From positions 897,538 through 961,537 of the forward strand of contig NZ_FOYH01000001.1 of NCBI RefSeq assembly GCF_900116015.1: a stretch of DNA of 64,000 nucleotides. Direction: 5' to 3'. Shown here one piece after another: positions 18,942-26,936 of the stretch (within the stretch, counting starts at the first letter, position 1; each line of letters opens with the position of its first letter). The position numbers were made by a program, and so were the translations under genes. The notes under the pieces were generated by a model, which was not told the DNA's origin, made no database searches, and saw nothing but the letters and a program-made list of their open reading frames with translations. Source of the stretch: Enterobacter sp. kpr-6. Its GTDB lineage: Bacteria > Pseudomonadota > Gammaproteobacteria > Enterobacterales > Enterobacteriaceae.

Positions 18942-19114
18942 TCCACACGCTCCGGATCAAATACGTCCCAACAGTTACGCTCCGCGTTTGCCTGCAGTCG
19001 GCGTTCTTCAACCTCCAAAAGCGTGCGCCCGGTCAGTTTCACGACCTGCTTATTCGTATGCTTTAACAGCAGCGCCAGTTCCTGCGTTCCCCAGCTTTTT
19101 TGTTTCCCGGTCAT
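18938..19114 (-). CDS. Small hypothetical phage protein (58 aa)
   Basis: The frame runs MTGKQKSWGTQELALLLKH to WDVFDPERVE. Its stop overlaps the next gene's start by 4 bases, which supports translation. It is helical and charged, with a possible helix-turn-helix-like stretch (TQELALLLKHTNKQVVKLTG). No family recognised. The SD is poor; an inverted repeat lies just upstream. Confidence 0.6.
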   Translation of the reverse strand: MTGKQKSWGTQELALLLKHTNKQVVKLTGRTLLEVEERRLQANAERNCWDVFDPERVE

Positions 19115-19124
19115 CGCATTAATC

Positions 19125-19142
19125 GGGAGGGCGGGCCCTCCC
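19125..19142. other. GC-rich inverted repeat between recT and the next small gene
   Basis: GGGAGGG / CCCTCCC with a 4-base loop sits just after the recT stop in the leftward operon. There is no T-run, so it is more likely an mRNA-stability or translation-control hairpin than a terminator. Confidence 0.45.
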
Positions 19143-19149
19143 GCCTCCC

Positions 19150-20199
19150 TTAGGCCATGCTCACGTATTCAGGCTTCATATCCGCCAGGGTGATGGCGAA
19201 CTGCCCGTGCAGCTCGTCACCGAGATGGCGTTTTGCTGCCGCCAGTGTCTGCTCTGCTTTGGCGAACAGGTCCACTGCATCCGGTTCGTCAGGCTGGGGG
19301 AGGGAATTAATTGCCGCTTCAACCTTGTTGCGCGCATCTACCAGGTAATAACGCTTCACAGCCTTGTTCTTGAGCTCAGTGAACAGGGCCGAACCCAGCG
19401 TGTTCTTGGCGCTTTCGATATCAGCCCGAACTGCTTTGGCGTTATCTAAGTCCTGAGCAGCCTCAATACGATCCCGGAACTCATCGGCCATAGCGTCGAT
19501 GTTGGCAGCGGACTCCTGCACGCTGTGCGTGGTTGTTACGCTGTCACCTTTGATGTCAGCCAGGCTTACGCGCTGTGCGGGTGCCGGATTAATTTCCTTC
19601 TCGGTGCGTGGCTCAACCTCATCCGGGCTGTAGACGCCAAGTATGACCTCCGGGCAGTACAGGCGCGCCCAGTACTTCACCGCGAGGTAAGCGATCTGCT
19701 GCTTAGGTGCCGTTTTCCACAGTGGGGAGTTCCGGGTGGTGATGTCAGCCAGGTAGATATTTTCGCCCCAGGTGATATCTGTTTCACCACGCAGCACCGC
19801 GCCTACCCGGATAAACAGACCTGCCTCATCGCGAGTATCTTTCTCACCGGCGATTTTTTCCCAGTCACCGCCATATTTGTAATGGAAGCGACCCACTATG
19901 GCGCTTGAACTGGAGATAACTGCGTTCACCAGTTGCGCTTCGTAACCCAACACCCCATTAACCAGGTGAGTTTTCTGCGCCACCGCGTAAGGGTTCATAC
20001 CCCACTGCATGGCCTGCATGACGATCGCCATACAGTCGGAAGGTTTCCCCGCCAGGTGCTTTGGTACGGTCACGGCGGACTTCGCCATCAGTTCGGCAAA
20101 AGCGGTCAGCTGGCCGAGCGCCTGCACGTTGAATACAGCGTTGCTGGCAGAGATGGTGTTTGGAGCCTGCTCTGCGGCGATAATATTGGTGTTTTGCAT
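19150..20199 (-). CDS. RecT-family single-strand annealing protein
   Basis: 349 residues from the ATG at 20199, chosen because GGAGAG lies 7 bases before it; in-frame ATGs at 20214 and 20205 are poorer. The core (IVMQAMQWGMNPYAVAQKTH; GVLGYEAQLVNAVI; KQQIAYLAVKYWARLYCPEVILGVY) marks a RecT-superfamily annealase, though not the closest form to Rac RecT. It binds ssDNA left by the RecE exonuclease and anneals homologous strands. It lies directly downstream of recE with a 15-base gap. Confidence 0.88.
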   Translation of the reverse strand: MQNTNIIAAEQAPNTISASNAVFNVQALGQLTAFAELMAKSAVTVPKHLAGKPSDCMAIVMQAMQWGMNPYAVAQKTHLVNGVLGYEAQLVNAVISSSSAIVGRFHYKYGGDWEKIAGEKDTRDEAGLFIRVGAVLRGETDITWGENIYLADITTRNSPLWKTAPKQQIAYLAVKYWARLYCPEVILGVYSPDEVEPRTEKEINPAPAQRVSLADIKGDSVTTTHSVQESAANIDAMADEFRDRIEAAQDLDNAKAVRADIESAKNTLGSALFTELKNKAVKRYYLVDARNKVEAAINSLPQPDEPDAVDLFAKAEQTLAAAKRHLGDELHGQFAITLADMKPEYVSMA

Positions 20200-20213
20200 G
20201 GTCATTCTCTCCA

Positions 20214-23200
20214 TTAAGCCAGACGCAGCGCTTCAAGGCGGCGCAGGTCGAAGTCGTTCAGTTCGTCTGTGTAGTCTTCAGGGATCGGCGCTGGCCACTC
20301 GCCAGTGTCGAAAGCGTTAGCGATGCGGTTCATGGTCTGGCGATACTCGAGCATGCCCAGTTCAATCAGCTTTTCGCTGGCCTCGACGATGGCGATCCAG
20401 TGATAACCCTCGTCTTTGTTGACGAAAATCCAGAAGAACTGGTCCAGCGCAGCGGTATTCATGTACATGGCCGCACTGAGGTGATAATCGCGGTCAATGA
20501 TTTCCCGGTGCAGGCGAGAGCGCAGGCCGGACTGCTTCACGTTCCACATGCTGATTGTTTTCAGGTCGGCCCCGATGCGAACGGCGTCGATGTCGATTTC
20601 CAGATCCGGGCGCACGCGAATTTCCAGCCCGGTTTCTTCATCAATACCGAAATAGCTCGTCTCAACAGCGCGATCAGGGTGCAGCAGCAGCTTGCCGGCT
20701 GTCGGATGCTCGTGCAGTGCTTTCTGAATGGCCAACGCCGTTTGCATCTGCTGCTGGGTAACCAGAATCTTGTCGCCCGGGTTCTCACGCCATGCATCCA
20801 GCAGTTCGTCAGCGAATACCGCATTCGTCTTAACGGATTTCACCGCCTGGATCATTTCCGCTTTGGTGCCGGACACTTTCAGCGGTGCCGGTTTCTGCGC
20901 TTCCTGTTCCACCAGGTCAGGGTTGATGATCGCCAGCTGCTCGTAGAGCGCATCACGGCTACCGCTGGTTTTCACGGGCGCGGGCAGGGTGGCGTTGTAC
21001 TCTTTGATGCAGGCCTTCATCGCAGATACGGTGAAGTTTTTATCGTCACCAACGATCCGCTTAAATTCAGAAGGCAACTCAAGATATGCCAGGCCAATGG
21101 CATCTTTATCACCGCTCATCGGCACCGGCGCGGGCAGGGTGGCGTTGTATTCTTCCAGCAGAGCTTTGATATCATCAGCACTCAACTGCGCGGGCAGGCT
21201 GGCGTTATGCTCATCAATAAAGGCGCGCAGGGTCGCCGCGGTGGTGAATGCCCCCTCCGGAATCACTGGCTCTACGCTGAACTCTTCATCAAGGTTTTCC
21301 GGTTGCAGCGCCAGCGCATGTACGAGGTTACCCATATCCAGCACTTTGGAACCTTCGCGCGGGATGGTCTTAGCGACGTGGCGCGCGTTGAAATACATCA
21401 GGCTGACGCGGGCATCCTTCACCATGGTGGAACTGATGCCATTCGCAGCGTGATATACGTTATTCGGTAGACCCTCATAGCGGCCCGGTTCGAAGTATGC
21501 CGGGTATTCGGCTACTGGTTCGGCCTGATGCGCTTCTGTCTCGATCTGATTCACTTTTGGTGTGTTTTGAAGCGCAGAATCGTCATCTTGATGCGCATTT
21601 TTCGCGTTTTGGTTTACATCATTATCTTCCTGGCGCGCCAGGGTCGGCGCTGCAGCGGCAAGAATTTCAGCCGTGGTCAGGGGAACTGTTTCTGCAACAG
21701 CTGCATGAGCGCTTTCATCTGGCAGTACTGCCGCTTCGCCTTCCGGAACCGCATCGCCATTTTCGGTTTCATTTCCGTGATCCGTTTCCATCTGCACATT
21801 GGTGATGCTCTCCGCATTTTCTGGTTTTGCGACTTCATTTGAGGGGGTATCCATCAGGCCATCAATGGAGAACACGCCGTTACCCATGCTGGCTATTTTG
21901 GGCTGTTCGGCTGCTGCCTTCTGCTCTGCTGCGACCTGCACCATTACCTCGTTTTCCCAGCTCTTTTCTGGCACGTGACCGGCGGCCGCCAGGGTTTCTT
22001 CAGTTGGGTGCTCATGATCGCTTTCAGTCAGGTTCTTGTTGATGTAACGGCTCAGCAGTTCCGGGAAGCTGTGAACGTTTTGTTCTGCACCGCGAATAAG
22101 TGCGAAAATAGCAGCGCGGGAATAATCCAGGATGCCAGCGCGTTTGCGCAGGGCGGCCGACCACTCTTTGAACGGGCTCTCTTTCTTACTGACGATCTCT
22201 TTTGCATGGCGGAAAACACCTCCAGGGATATCATGGATGTTGAAGTCCATAGGCAGGGTGGCCAGCGCAATTTCAATGTCCAGAGTGTCCAGCGTGTGGG
22301 TCAGAGTCGGATTGCGATCGGTCTTATTGCCGCCCCCGGCGCAGATTTTGACGTCGGTGCGCTGAATCAGCGCCACACGGCAACCTTTCACCCATTCTTT
22401 GACAAGCAGGCCGCGATCCACATAGCTGGTTGCACTCCACGCTTTCATGAACTGGAGAACCAGGCCTAAATCTGGTGCCTTTTTGTCAGCAGGAAACACT
22501 TCTTTCACTGCATCGGTAAGCTTCCAGAGGTCGTATTCGCGAACATCTTTAAGCCCTTCAACGTTCTCAGCGGCCAGCAGCAGGTTCTGCACGAACGAGT
22601 TATCCGTGTCAGATTCAAGCGCCCGCACGGCTGACAGCTGATCGTTGTCTATATGGTATGAGAACTCTTTTTCAGCCAGAAATTGCGCAAGCAGGCGCTG
22701 GCGGAAAGGCAGCGCAGCTACGGTATGAAGCTCCGTAAGCGGCGTTTCGCGGCACTTCTCAACAGAGAACTTTTCGTCACCTGACGCATCGGTTTCAGGG
22801 TTCTGAGCTGCTGGCTGATGGCCGCTGAACCAGTCTTTTACCAGCTGGTTACGGTCGCCAGCATCGGCATTAACCCAGGCTGACATGAAAACAGCGATTG
22901 CAGCAGGTTCATGCTCTTCGTCCGGCGAGAAAATGTCTTTAATTGCCTGAATCAGCTTCCACTCAGCATTCAGGCTGAGTTCGACAGCTTCAGGAATATC
23001 ATTCCTGGCTCGCAGCAGGCTCTGGAGATAGGTGTTGCCTTCGTCAAGTGCCATCTCGCTGGCAGCCATATGCTGCTCTTTAGTTACATGCGACTGGTAT
23101 TTATCGCCCAGCAGGTGAATGGCGAATCGGACAGCCGGATTACGGTTTTCAACCGGGACGGCGGGGGTGGACTCAGATGAATCAACAGTCGCATCTGGCT

Positions 23201-23531
23201 GAGCCGGAACGCTGTCAGCAGGATTCATTTCATTCTGCGGCGCTTCTTCCGCCTTCAGGATGATGTTCCATGTGCGCTGGTCATCGGCCAGTTCGTAGCG
23301 ATCGCACCATGCGAAATCAACCACACCTTCTTCTGGCAGGTTGTTGTATACCGGAAAATCGGTGCGGATCGGCTTGGCGTAATCTTTACCACGACCGGTT
23401 TCGATTTCGGCGTCTTCCAGCGCGACATCCAGCTGCAGGTTTGCGCGCGCTGCACTTTTCGCAGTGAACCAAATCACCGCATCTTTCTTGCCAGACTTCT
23501 GACTGGCTTTAAGCAGATGGAAAAATTCCAT
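20214..23531 (-). CDS. recE: Exonuclease VIII (RecE), enlarged
   Basis: 1105 residues; Rac RecE is 866. The C-terminal nuclease (about 680-1105) has the RecE signature from YHAANGISSTMVKDAR through RPDLEIDIDAVRIGADLKT (metal-binding D and K) to DRDYHLSAAMYM. It digests one strand of duplex DNA 5' to 3' for RecT-driven recombination. The N-terminal 650 residues are acidic, with repeated blocks near residues 60-120 and 180-350. Three EYNATLPAPV-type repeats precede the nuclease. The start is supported by GAGGATCTGAC upstream. Confidence 0.92.
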   Translation of the reverse strand: MEFFHLLKASQKSGKKDAVIWFTAKSAARANLQLDVALEDAEIETGRGKDYAKPIRTDFPVYNNLPEEGVVDFAWCDRYELADDQRTWNIILKAEEAPQNEMNPADSVPAQPDATVDSSESTPAVPVENRNPAVRFAIHLLGDKYQSHVTKEQHMAASEMALDEGNTYLQSLLRARNDIPEAVELSLNAEWKLIQAIKDIFSPDEEHEPAAIAVFMSAWVNADAGDRNQLVKDWFSGHQPAAQNPETDASGDEKFSVEKCRETPLTELHTVAALPFRQRLLAQFLAEKEFSYHIDNDQLSAVRALESDTDNSFVQNLLLAAENVEGLKDVREYDLWKLTDAVKEVFPADKKAPDLGLVLQFMKAWSATSYVDRGLLVKEWVKGCRVALIQRTDVKICAGGGNKTDRNPTLTHTLDTLDIEIALATLPMDFNIHDIPGGVFRHAKEIVSKKESPFKEWSAALRKRAGILDYSRAAIFALIRGAEQNVHSFPELLSRYINKNLTESDHEHPTEETLAAAGHVPEKSWENEVMVQVAAEQKAAAEQPKIASMGNGVFSIDGLMDTPSNEVAKPENAESITNVQMETDHGNETENGDAVPEGEAAVLPDESAHAAVAETVPLTTAEILAAAAPTLARQEDNDVNQNAKNAHQDDDSALQNTPKVNQIETEAHQAEPVAEYPAYFEPGRYEGLPNNVYHAANGISSTMVKDARVSLMYFNARHVAKTIPREGSKVLDMGNLVHALALQPENLDEEFSVEPVIPEGAFTTAATLRAFIDEHNASLPAQLSADDIKALLEEYNATLPAPVPMSGDKDAIGLAYLELPSEFKRIVGDDKNFTVSAMKACIKEYNATLPAPVKTSGSRDALYEQLAIINPDLVEQEAQKPAPLKVSGTKAEMIQAVKSVKTNAVFADELLDAWRENPGDKILVTQQQMQTALAIQKALHEHPTAGKLLLHPDRAVETSYFGIDEETGLEIRVRPDLEIDIDAVRIGADLKTISMWNVKQSGLRSRLHREIIDRDYHLSAAMYMNTAALDQFFWIFVNKDEGYHWIAIVEASEKLIELGMLEYRQTMNRIANAFDTGEWPAPIPEDYTDELNDFDLRRLEALRLA
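20977..21212 (-). repeat. Three in-gene repeats in recE
   Basis: Near-identical 25-27 bp units at 20977-21003, 21127-21153 and 21188-21212 encode EYNATLPAPV, EYNATLPAPV and EHNASLPAQL. They form small helix-extension-helix-like modules before the nuclease domain, as also recalled in Rac RecE. Confidence 0.75.
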
Positions 23532-23647
23532 GTCAGATCCTCATTTTTGGATGTAAGATCCCCGGGCCAGAGATAGCGCCCATTGGGTGTGTTTTTGGTT
23601 TTGGTATAAATTCCGGTGTACTTTGGTCGGTGGCACCGGACGTAAGG

Positions 23648-23666
23648 CCCGCTTCGGCGGGTTTTT
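23648..23666 (+). terminator. Plus-strand hairpin with T-run upstream of recE
   Basis: CCCGC-TTCG-GCGGG followed by TTTTT on the plus strand, antisense to the leftward operon. It would stop rightward transcription entering from recE. On the minus strand there is no T-run. Confidence 0.5.
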
Positions 23667-23670
23667 GCGT

Positions 23671-23868
23671 TTAGAAAGCCGTGTTGTAACCGGCTGGCTG
23701 TTCGCCAGCGCGGACAATGCGTTCAACTTCGAAACATTCCCCCGCAACCTTCTGCTCAACAGCTGCCGCTTCACACTGCTGCTGGCTGTCGTAGACGCCC
23801 AGCACCACATCCTGAAAATCACCGTTGGTCATACCCACGGTCAGCACTAACGCGAATAACGTATTCAT
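23671..23868 (-). CDS. DUF1482-family phage protein
   Basis: 65 residues (MNTLFALVLTVGM; VVLGVYDSQQQCEAAAVEQ; GECFEVERIV). It has the DUF1482 pattern of two conserved cysteines and a hydrophobic start, common in lambdoid early leftward operons. Function unknown. Its ATG overlaps the upstream gene's stop (ATGA). Confidence 0.75.
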   Translation of the reverse strand: MNTLFALVLTVGMTNGDFQDVVLGVYDSQQQCEAAAVEQKVAGECFEVERIVRAGEQPAGYNTAF

Positions 23869-24071
23869 CAGTGTGTCCCCGCCGGTACCAGGTTTGGTTC
23901 AATGTTGCGCGAGGCATACGGGCGGCGGATGTGGCGCAGGTTGCCCTGCGGTTCATGCCAGTACATGCCATCGGTGTAACTGAACGACACAAGCCATGCT
24001 GCACCGGTACGGCAATTGCGCATTGCAATGGCTTTACCGCTTTTGGGTACTGCTTGGTTTATAGGTGCCAT
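23868..24071 (-). CDS. Hypothetical early phage protein (67 aa)
   Basis: A small basic protein (KSGKAIAMRNCRTGAAWLV; TDGMYWHEPQGNLRHIRRPY) behind GAGGATGAG. It is the first gene of the leftward transcript from the operator/promoter at 24157-24199. I recall similar proteins in Klebsiella and Enterobacter prophages but no function. An alternative start gives a slightly different frame (24028), which I consider a shadow. Confidence 0.65.
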   Translation of the reverse strand: MAPINQAVPKSGKAIAMRNCRTGAAWLVSFSYTDGMYWHEPQGNLRHIRRPYASRNIEPNLVPAGTH

Positions 24072-24156
24072 CTCATCCTCTGCCGTTATCGCCCGGCTGG
24101 CGGAACGTTGCTACCGGACACCCGCGCTGTGCTTGTGTCGTTGTTTGGATGAGTTA

Positions 24157-24199
24157 AAGATACAGATAAAACTGTATGAACGTCAACAGACAAAACTGT
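24157..24199 (-). promoter_or_regulatory. Leftward early promoter PL with two operators
   Basis: On the minus strand TTGACG (-35, 24181-24186) and TATCTT (-10, 24157-24162) are 18 bases apart. Two 14-bp palindromes cover it: ACAGATAAAACTGT (24162-24175) and ACAGACAAAACTGT (24186-24199). The same motif occurs three times at the rightward promoter, so these are OL sites for the prophage repressor and Cro. Confidence 0.8.
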
Positions 24200-24256
24200 A
24201 TAAGATATTCGCTCACACATATATAACTGTTAATGCTGGGAATAAATTTTTTAGAC

Positions 24257-24281
24257 ACAAAAAAACCGGCCTAAGCCGGTT
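24257..24281 (-). terminator. Terminator of the repressor gene
   Basis: Read leftward: AACCGGCTTAGGCCGGTT hairpin followed by a T-run (the A-run at 24257-24265). It lies 20 bases after the repressor stop. Confidence 0.85.
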
Positions 24282-24300
24282 CGATTGTAAAGGGGGGATG

Positions 24301-24933
24301 TTAACGCTTACGTCGATAAATCCGGTGCTCAATCATCGTTCCAACGATCTTTACTGGCTGGTGAGCACTGTTGATAACAGGGTAGTCATTGTTCAATGGA
24401 ACAAGCTCAAACTGTTGGCAGCCGTTTGGATCCGTAAATGTTGGGCGGTATTTCTTAAAAGTTGCCTCGTCCTCGCCATTTTTGGCGACCACAAATTCGC
24501 CCGGCGTTGGCTCAATTTCTGGATCAACAATAATTACATCGCCATCTTTAAAATCAGGTTCCATTGAATCGCCCTTAATCTTCAAAGCGAAACAGAACTC
24601 AGAAAGAGCCATATCAGTCATTACATATTCATAGCTGCCATCAAAAGCCTCAATAGGGGGTTTAGTGGCTAAGGCACCAGCTTGAACATAGCTAATCAAC
24701 GGTATTTTCCTTGTGTTTACTTCAGCCAAAGGCATAAACGCACCGCCATTTATTAGCCATGCCGGATCGCATTTGAGTGCGCTGGCAATGCCAACAATAT
24801 TACGGGGCTTAAGGGTTTTACCGTCTTCAATACTCGCCCAGGATTGCTGTCTTATACCAGCTTTCTCTGCGGCTTCGGCCTGAGTAAGGCCTAAGGCTAG
24901 GCGTTTTTCTTTGACTCTCTCAGCAAGGCTCAT
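24301..24933 (-). CDS. CI-type repressor (HTH plus S24 self-cleaving domain)
   Basis: 210 residues from the ATG at 24933, behind GAAGAGGAATCT; a TTG at 24948 is rejected. The N-terminal XRE helix-turn-helix (LTQAEAAEKAGIRQQSWASI) is followed by a LexA/CI C-terminal domain: Ala-Gly cleavage site in VQAGALAT, catalytic serine in KGDSMEP, lysine in ATFKKY. It should hold the prophage dormant by binding the ACAG-N6-CTGT operators on both sides, and self-cleave with RecA* after DNA damage. Confidence 0.93.
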   Translation of the reverse strand: MSLAERVKEKRLALGLTQAEAAEKAGIRQQSWASIEDGKTLKPRNIVGIASALKCDPAWLINGGAFMPLAEVNTRKIPLISYVQAGALATKPPIEAFDGSYEYVMTDMALSEFCFALKIKGDSMEPDFKDGDVIIVDPEIEPTPGEFVVAKNGEDEATFKKYRPTFTDPNGCQQFELVPLNNDYPVINSAHQPVKIVGTMIEHRIYRRKR

Positions 24934-24963
24934 AGATTCCTCTTCCAATATGCCTCGATATTC

Positions 24964-25022
24964 ACAGTTTAAACTGTCATTGACAAACAGAAATAACTGT
25001 CACAGTATACAGATAAAACTGT
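24964..25022. promoter_or_regulatory. Rightward operator array (three sites) and promoter PR
   Basis: Three 14-bp palindromes: ACAGTTTAAACTGT (24964-24977, perfect), ACAGAAATAACTGT (24987-25000) and ACAGATAAAACTGT (25009-25022). A TTGACA -35 at 24980-24985 with a TATAC-like -10 near 25004-25010 points right towards cro. The second site fills the promoter spacer and the third overlaps its downstream edge. The first lies nearest the repressor gene and probably covers its promoter. Confidence 0.85.
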
Positions 25023-25032
25023 AGGAGGTGTC

Positions 25033-25269
25033 ATGGATAACATTTCGCAACGCCTCAAACAAAGACGTGTGGAGATGAAGTTATCTCAAGCGCAGTTAGC
25101 CGAGAAAGCAGGAATCAAACAGCAATCTCTTCAGGCCATTGAGGCTGGCAAAACAAAGCGCCCGCGTTACTTGTTTGAATTAGCCGCCGCTCTTCAGTGC
25201 GATGCGCACTGGCTGATATACGGCAATGAACCCATCGAGTCGGCCAATTTCAAGCCGACACATTCATAA
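25033..25269 (+). CDS. Cro-like repressor
   Basis: 78 residues, XRE helix-turn-helix ([20 protein letters not shown]) very like the repressor's own DNA-binding domain, so it should read the same operators. It has no cleavage domain. It starts 10 bases past the last operator, with AGGAGG as SD. It should shut off repressor synthesis on entry to lytic growth. Confidence 0.88.
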   Translation: MDNISQRLKQRRVEMKLSQAQLAEKAGIKQQSLQAIEAGKTKRPRYLFELAAALQCDAHWLIYGNEPIESANFKPTHS

Positions 25270-25307
25270 ATGCAGCATTTCATATTTCTATTTTCGGAGC
25301 CAACAAA

Positions 25308-25850
25308 ATGCACACACTCAGTTTGCATGATGATACCAGGGCGTTTACCGCTTCGGTGATAAATCGCTTTCAACTAAGTGAAACCTTGCCGAACACCGAT
25401 GATATCAGAGACGCCGTGCGCGCCTGGGCAGCAACAGCCGGGCAGGACGTGGTTGCTGCACACATCGTGGACCAGTGGCGCAGCAGCGGCGGGCAGGGCA
25501 TCGAATTTTCCGCTGACGTGAGCCGCGCAAGGCAGAAGCTGTTTCGCTGTCTTGATAACCGCTTCGACACTGAAGAATACCGGGATCGGGTGCGTCAGCT
25601 GACGCCCGCGATCTTGGCTGTTCTCCCGCTGGAGCACCGCGGTGTACTGGTGGGCAGTGACTGCAAACTGACGCGACTGGCACATGCCGAAAAGGAAGTT
25701 GCTGAAGCGAAGCGCGCAGTACTACTGGATGCGCCGAAGCACCAGAAGCTGAAAGAAGTGAGCGAAGGGATCGTGTCGATGTTCCGGCTTGAACCGGATC
25801 TGGCCGGGCCGCTGATGGCCATGGTCACGTCAATGCTGGGGGCAATGTGA
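25308..25850 (+). CDS. YdaT-family (CII-position) regulator
   Basis: 180 residues. The central part (KLFRCLDNRFDTEEYRDRV; AILAVLPLEHRGVLVG) fits the YdaT family, first labelled a toxin in Rac and more recently described as a CII-like DNA-binding protein. It occupies the CII slot between cro and the replication genes. A role in choosing lysis or lysogeny is inferred from position; killing when over-expressed is possible. Confidence 0.7.
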   Translation: MHTLSLHDDTRAFTASVINRFQLSETLPNTDDIRDAVRAWAATAGQDVVAAHIVDQWRSSGGQGIEFSADVSRARQKLFRCLDNRFDTEEYRDRVRQLTPAILAVLPLEHRGVLVGSDCKLTRLAHAEKEVAEAKRAVLLDAPKHQKLKEVSEGIVSMFRLEPDLAGPLMAMVTSMLGAM

Positions 25851-25981
25851 AGAGTTCAGAAAGGGTGAAGACCGTTGTGCGCCAACACAGCCGGTCTTCG
25901 GATGCAATTACGAGCAGCAATCGCGAGGTCAGTATGCCAAACACGTCGCATCAATCGCAAGCGGAGGTGATCAATGTCTGA
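25847..25981 (+). CDS. Possible coupled micro-protein (44 aa)
   Basis: A GTG frame opens 4 bases inside the end of the YdaT-family gene (ATGTGA overlap) and closes 8 bases inside the replication gene, filling the gap between them with no spare DNA. The product (SSERVKTVVRQHSRSS..., ending QAEVINV) is basic and polar. The coupling is suggestive; no family recognised. Confidence 0.4.
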   Translation: MKSSERVKTVVRQHSRSSDAITSSNREVSMPNTSHQSQAEVINV

Positions 25982-26936
25982 CGCCGCCGTAATCAACTTT
26001 GCAGCCCATAAGGCTGCCAGGAGCAACCGGATGGAAAACCAGAAATTTGGTTGCATCCAGATGTTCCGGAGCATCAAAAAGACGTCCTGGGCCAGGGATG
26101 TGTATCTGCGCACGCTGTGGGAGAACCTGCTCCTGGATGCTGCCAGTCAGCCGTACACAGCCAGATTTAAAGGTCATACATGGCATCTTAAGCCCGGCCA
26201 GCTGGTAGTAACTGCCGCCGATCTCGGCCAGGCGCTTTGCGACCGTCACGGACGCCCGACAAGTCGTGACGCCGTAGAGCGCATGCTCGCGTTTTTTGTC
26301 AGGGAGGGAATGATATCCATCGATGGAGAAAAGCAAAAAGGGCGCGTGATCACTATTATAAATTACGAGCAATATGCTGAAAAATTGCCCAATTTACCCG
26401 CACAAAGACCCGCACATACAACCACACATGATGAAGCCAGTAATGTCGCGGCTTGCAGGGAAGGTGCCGCACATGAAGGCGCACAAACAACCGCACATCA
26501 TGAACAATATATATTAAATACTAACGTATTTAATGATCGTTCGAAAAAAGCAAAATTGCATCCTGAAGCTGCTATTCAGACCCCGGCTGGTGGCAAGTGG
26601 GGAACAGCGGAGGATCTGCAATGCGCTGAGTGGATGCTCGCGCTGCGCAATGTCACCAAACCCTCCCTGAAAAAACCAAATCTGACCACCTGGGCTAACG
26701 ATATCCGGATGTTGCGCCAGCTCGATGGCCGCACTCATCGTGAGATCTGCCAGTTATTCAAGTGGGCGGCGCAGGATTCCTTCTGGCATAAAAACATCCT
26801 GTCGCCCGCCAAGCTGCGAAAGCAGTGGGACACCCTTTCCCTGCACCGTGAAGACCGCAGCCGTAAGCCCGTAAACGAGATTCCAGCCAGTGATACCCAC
26901 TGGAACAGCCCTGAAGCCTGGGAGGAATTCCTGTGA
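25974..26936 (+). CDS. Replication protein, lambda O-like
   Basis: 320 residues. The N-terminus is a winged-helix initiator domain (DVYLRTLWENLL; RPTSRDAVERMLAFF). The middle (about 145-190) is low-complexity and His/Thr-rich. The C-terminus (TWANDIRMLRQLDGRTHREI; DSFWHKNILSPAKLRKQW) is a DnaT-like ssDNA/primosome module. The SD GGAGGTGAT is a near-complete anti-SD match. It should bind iterons within its own gene and recruit the P-like helicase loader. Confidence 0.85.
   Translation: MSDAAVINFAAHKAARSNRMENQKFGCIQMFRSIKKTSWARDVYLRTLWENLLLDAASQPYTARFKGHTWHLKPGQLVVTAADLGQALCDRHGRPTSRDAVERMLAFFVREGMISIDGEKQKGRVITIINYEQYAEKLPNLPAQRPAHTTTHDEASNVAACREGAAHEGAQTTAHHEQYILNTNVFNDRSKKAKLHPEAAIQTPAGGKWGTAEDLQCAEWMLALRNVTKPSLKKPNLTTWANDIRMLRQLDGRTHREICQLFKWAAQDSFWHKNILSPAKLRKQWDTLSLHREDRSRKPVNEIPASDTHWNSPEAWEEFL
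26409..26540 (+). other. Predicted prophage replication origin inside the O-like gene
   Basis: Four to five copies of CCRCACAT-type units occur (26409-26417, 26422-26429, 26467-26474, 26491-26498, with a weaker one at 26479-26486). Within these is an 18-bp imperfect direct repeat ACAACC-CACAT-ATGAA at 26418 and 26487. A strongly AT-rich stretch follows (about 26504-26535). This mirrors the lambda arrangement of iterons plus unwinding tract in the O gene. Confidence 0.65.

Noticed and set aside
20977..21212. CRISPR-like repeats
   Set aside because: Only three imperfect, unevenly spaced copies inside the recE coding frame; they encode protein modules.
20400..21470. A long plus-strand frame opposite recE
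   Set aside because: recE is recognisable throughout this stretch on the other strand, and the plus frame has shadow-type composition.
25308..25850. Calling cro and the YdaT-family gene a toxin-antitoxin pair
   Set aside because: Early naming of YdaS/YdaT suggested this, but the operator layout and position fit Cro and a CII-like regulator better.
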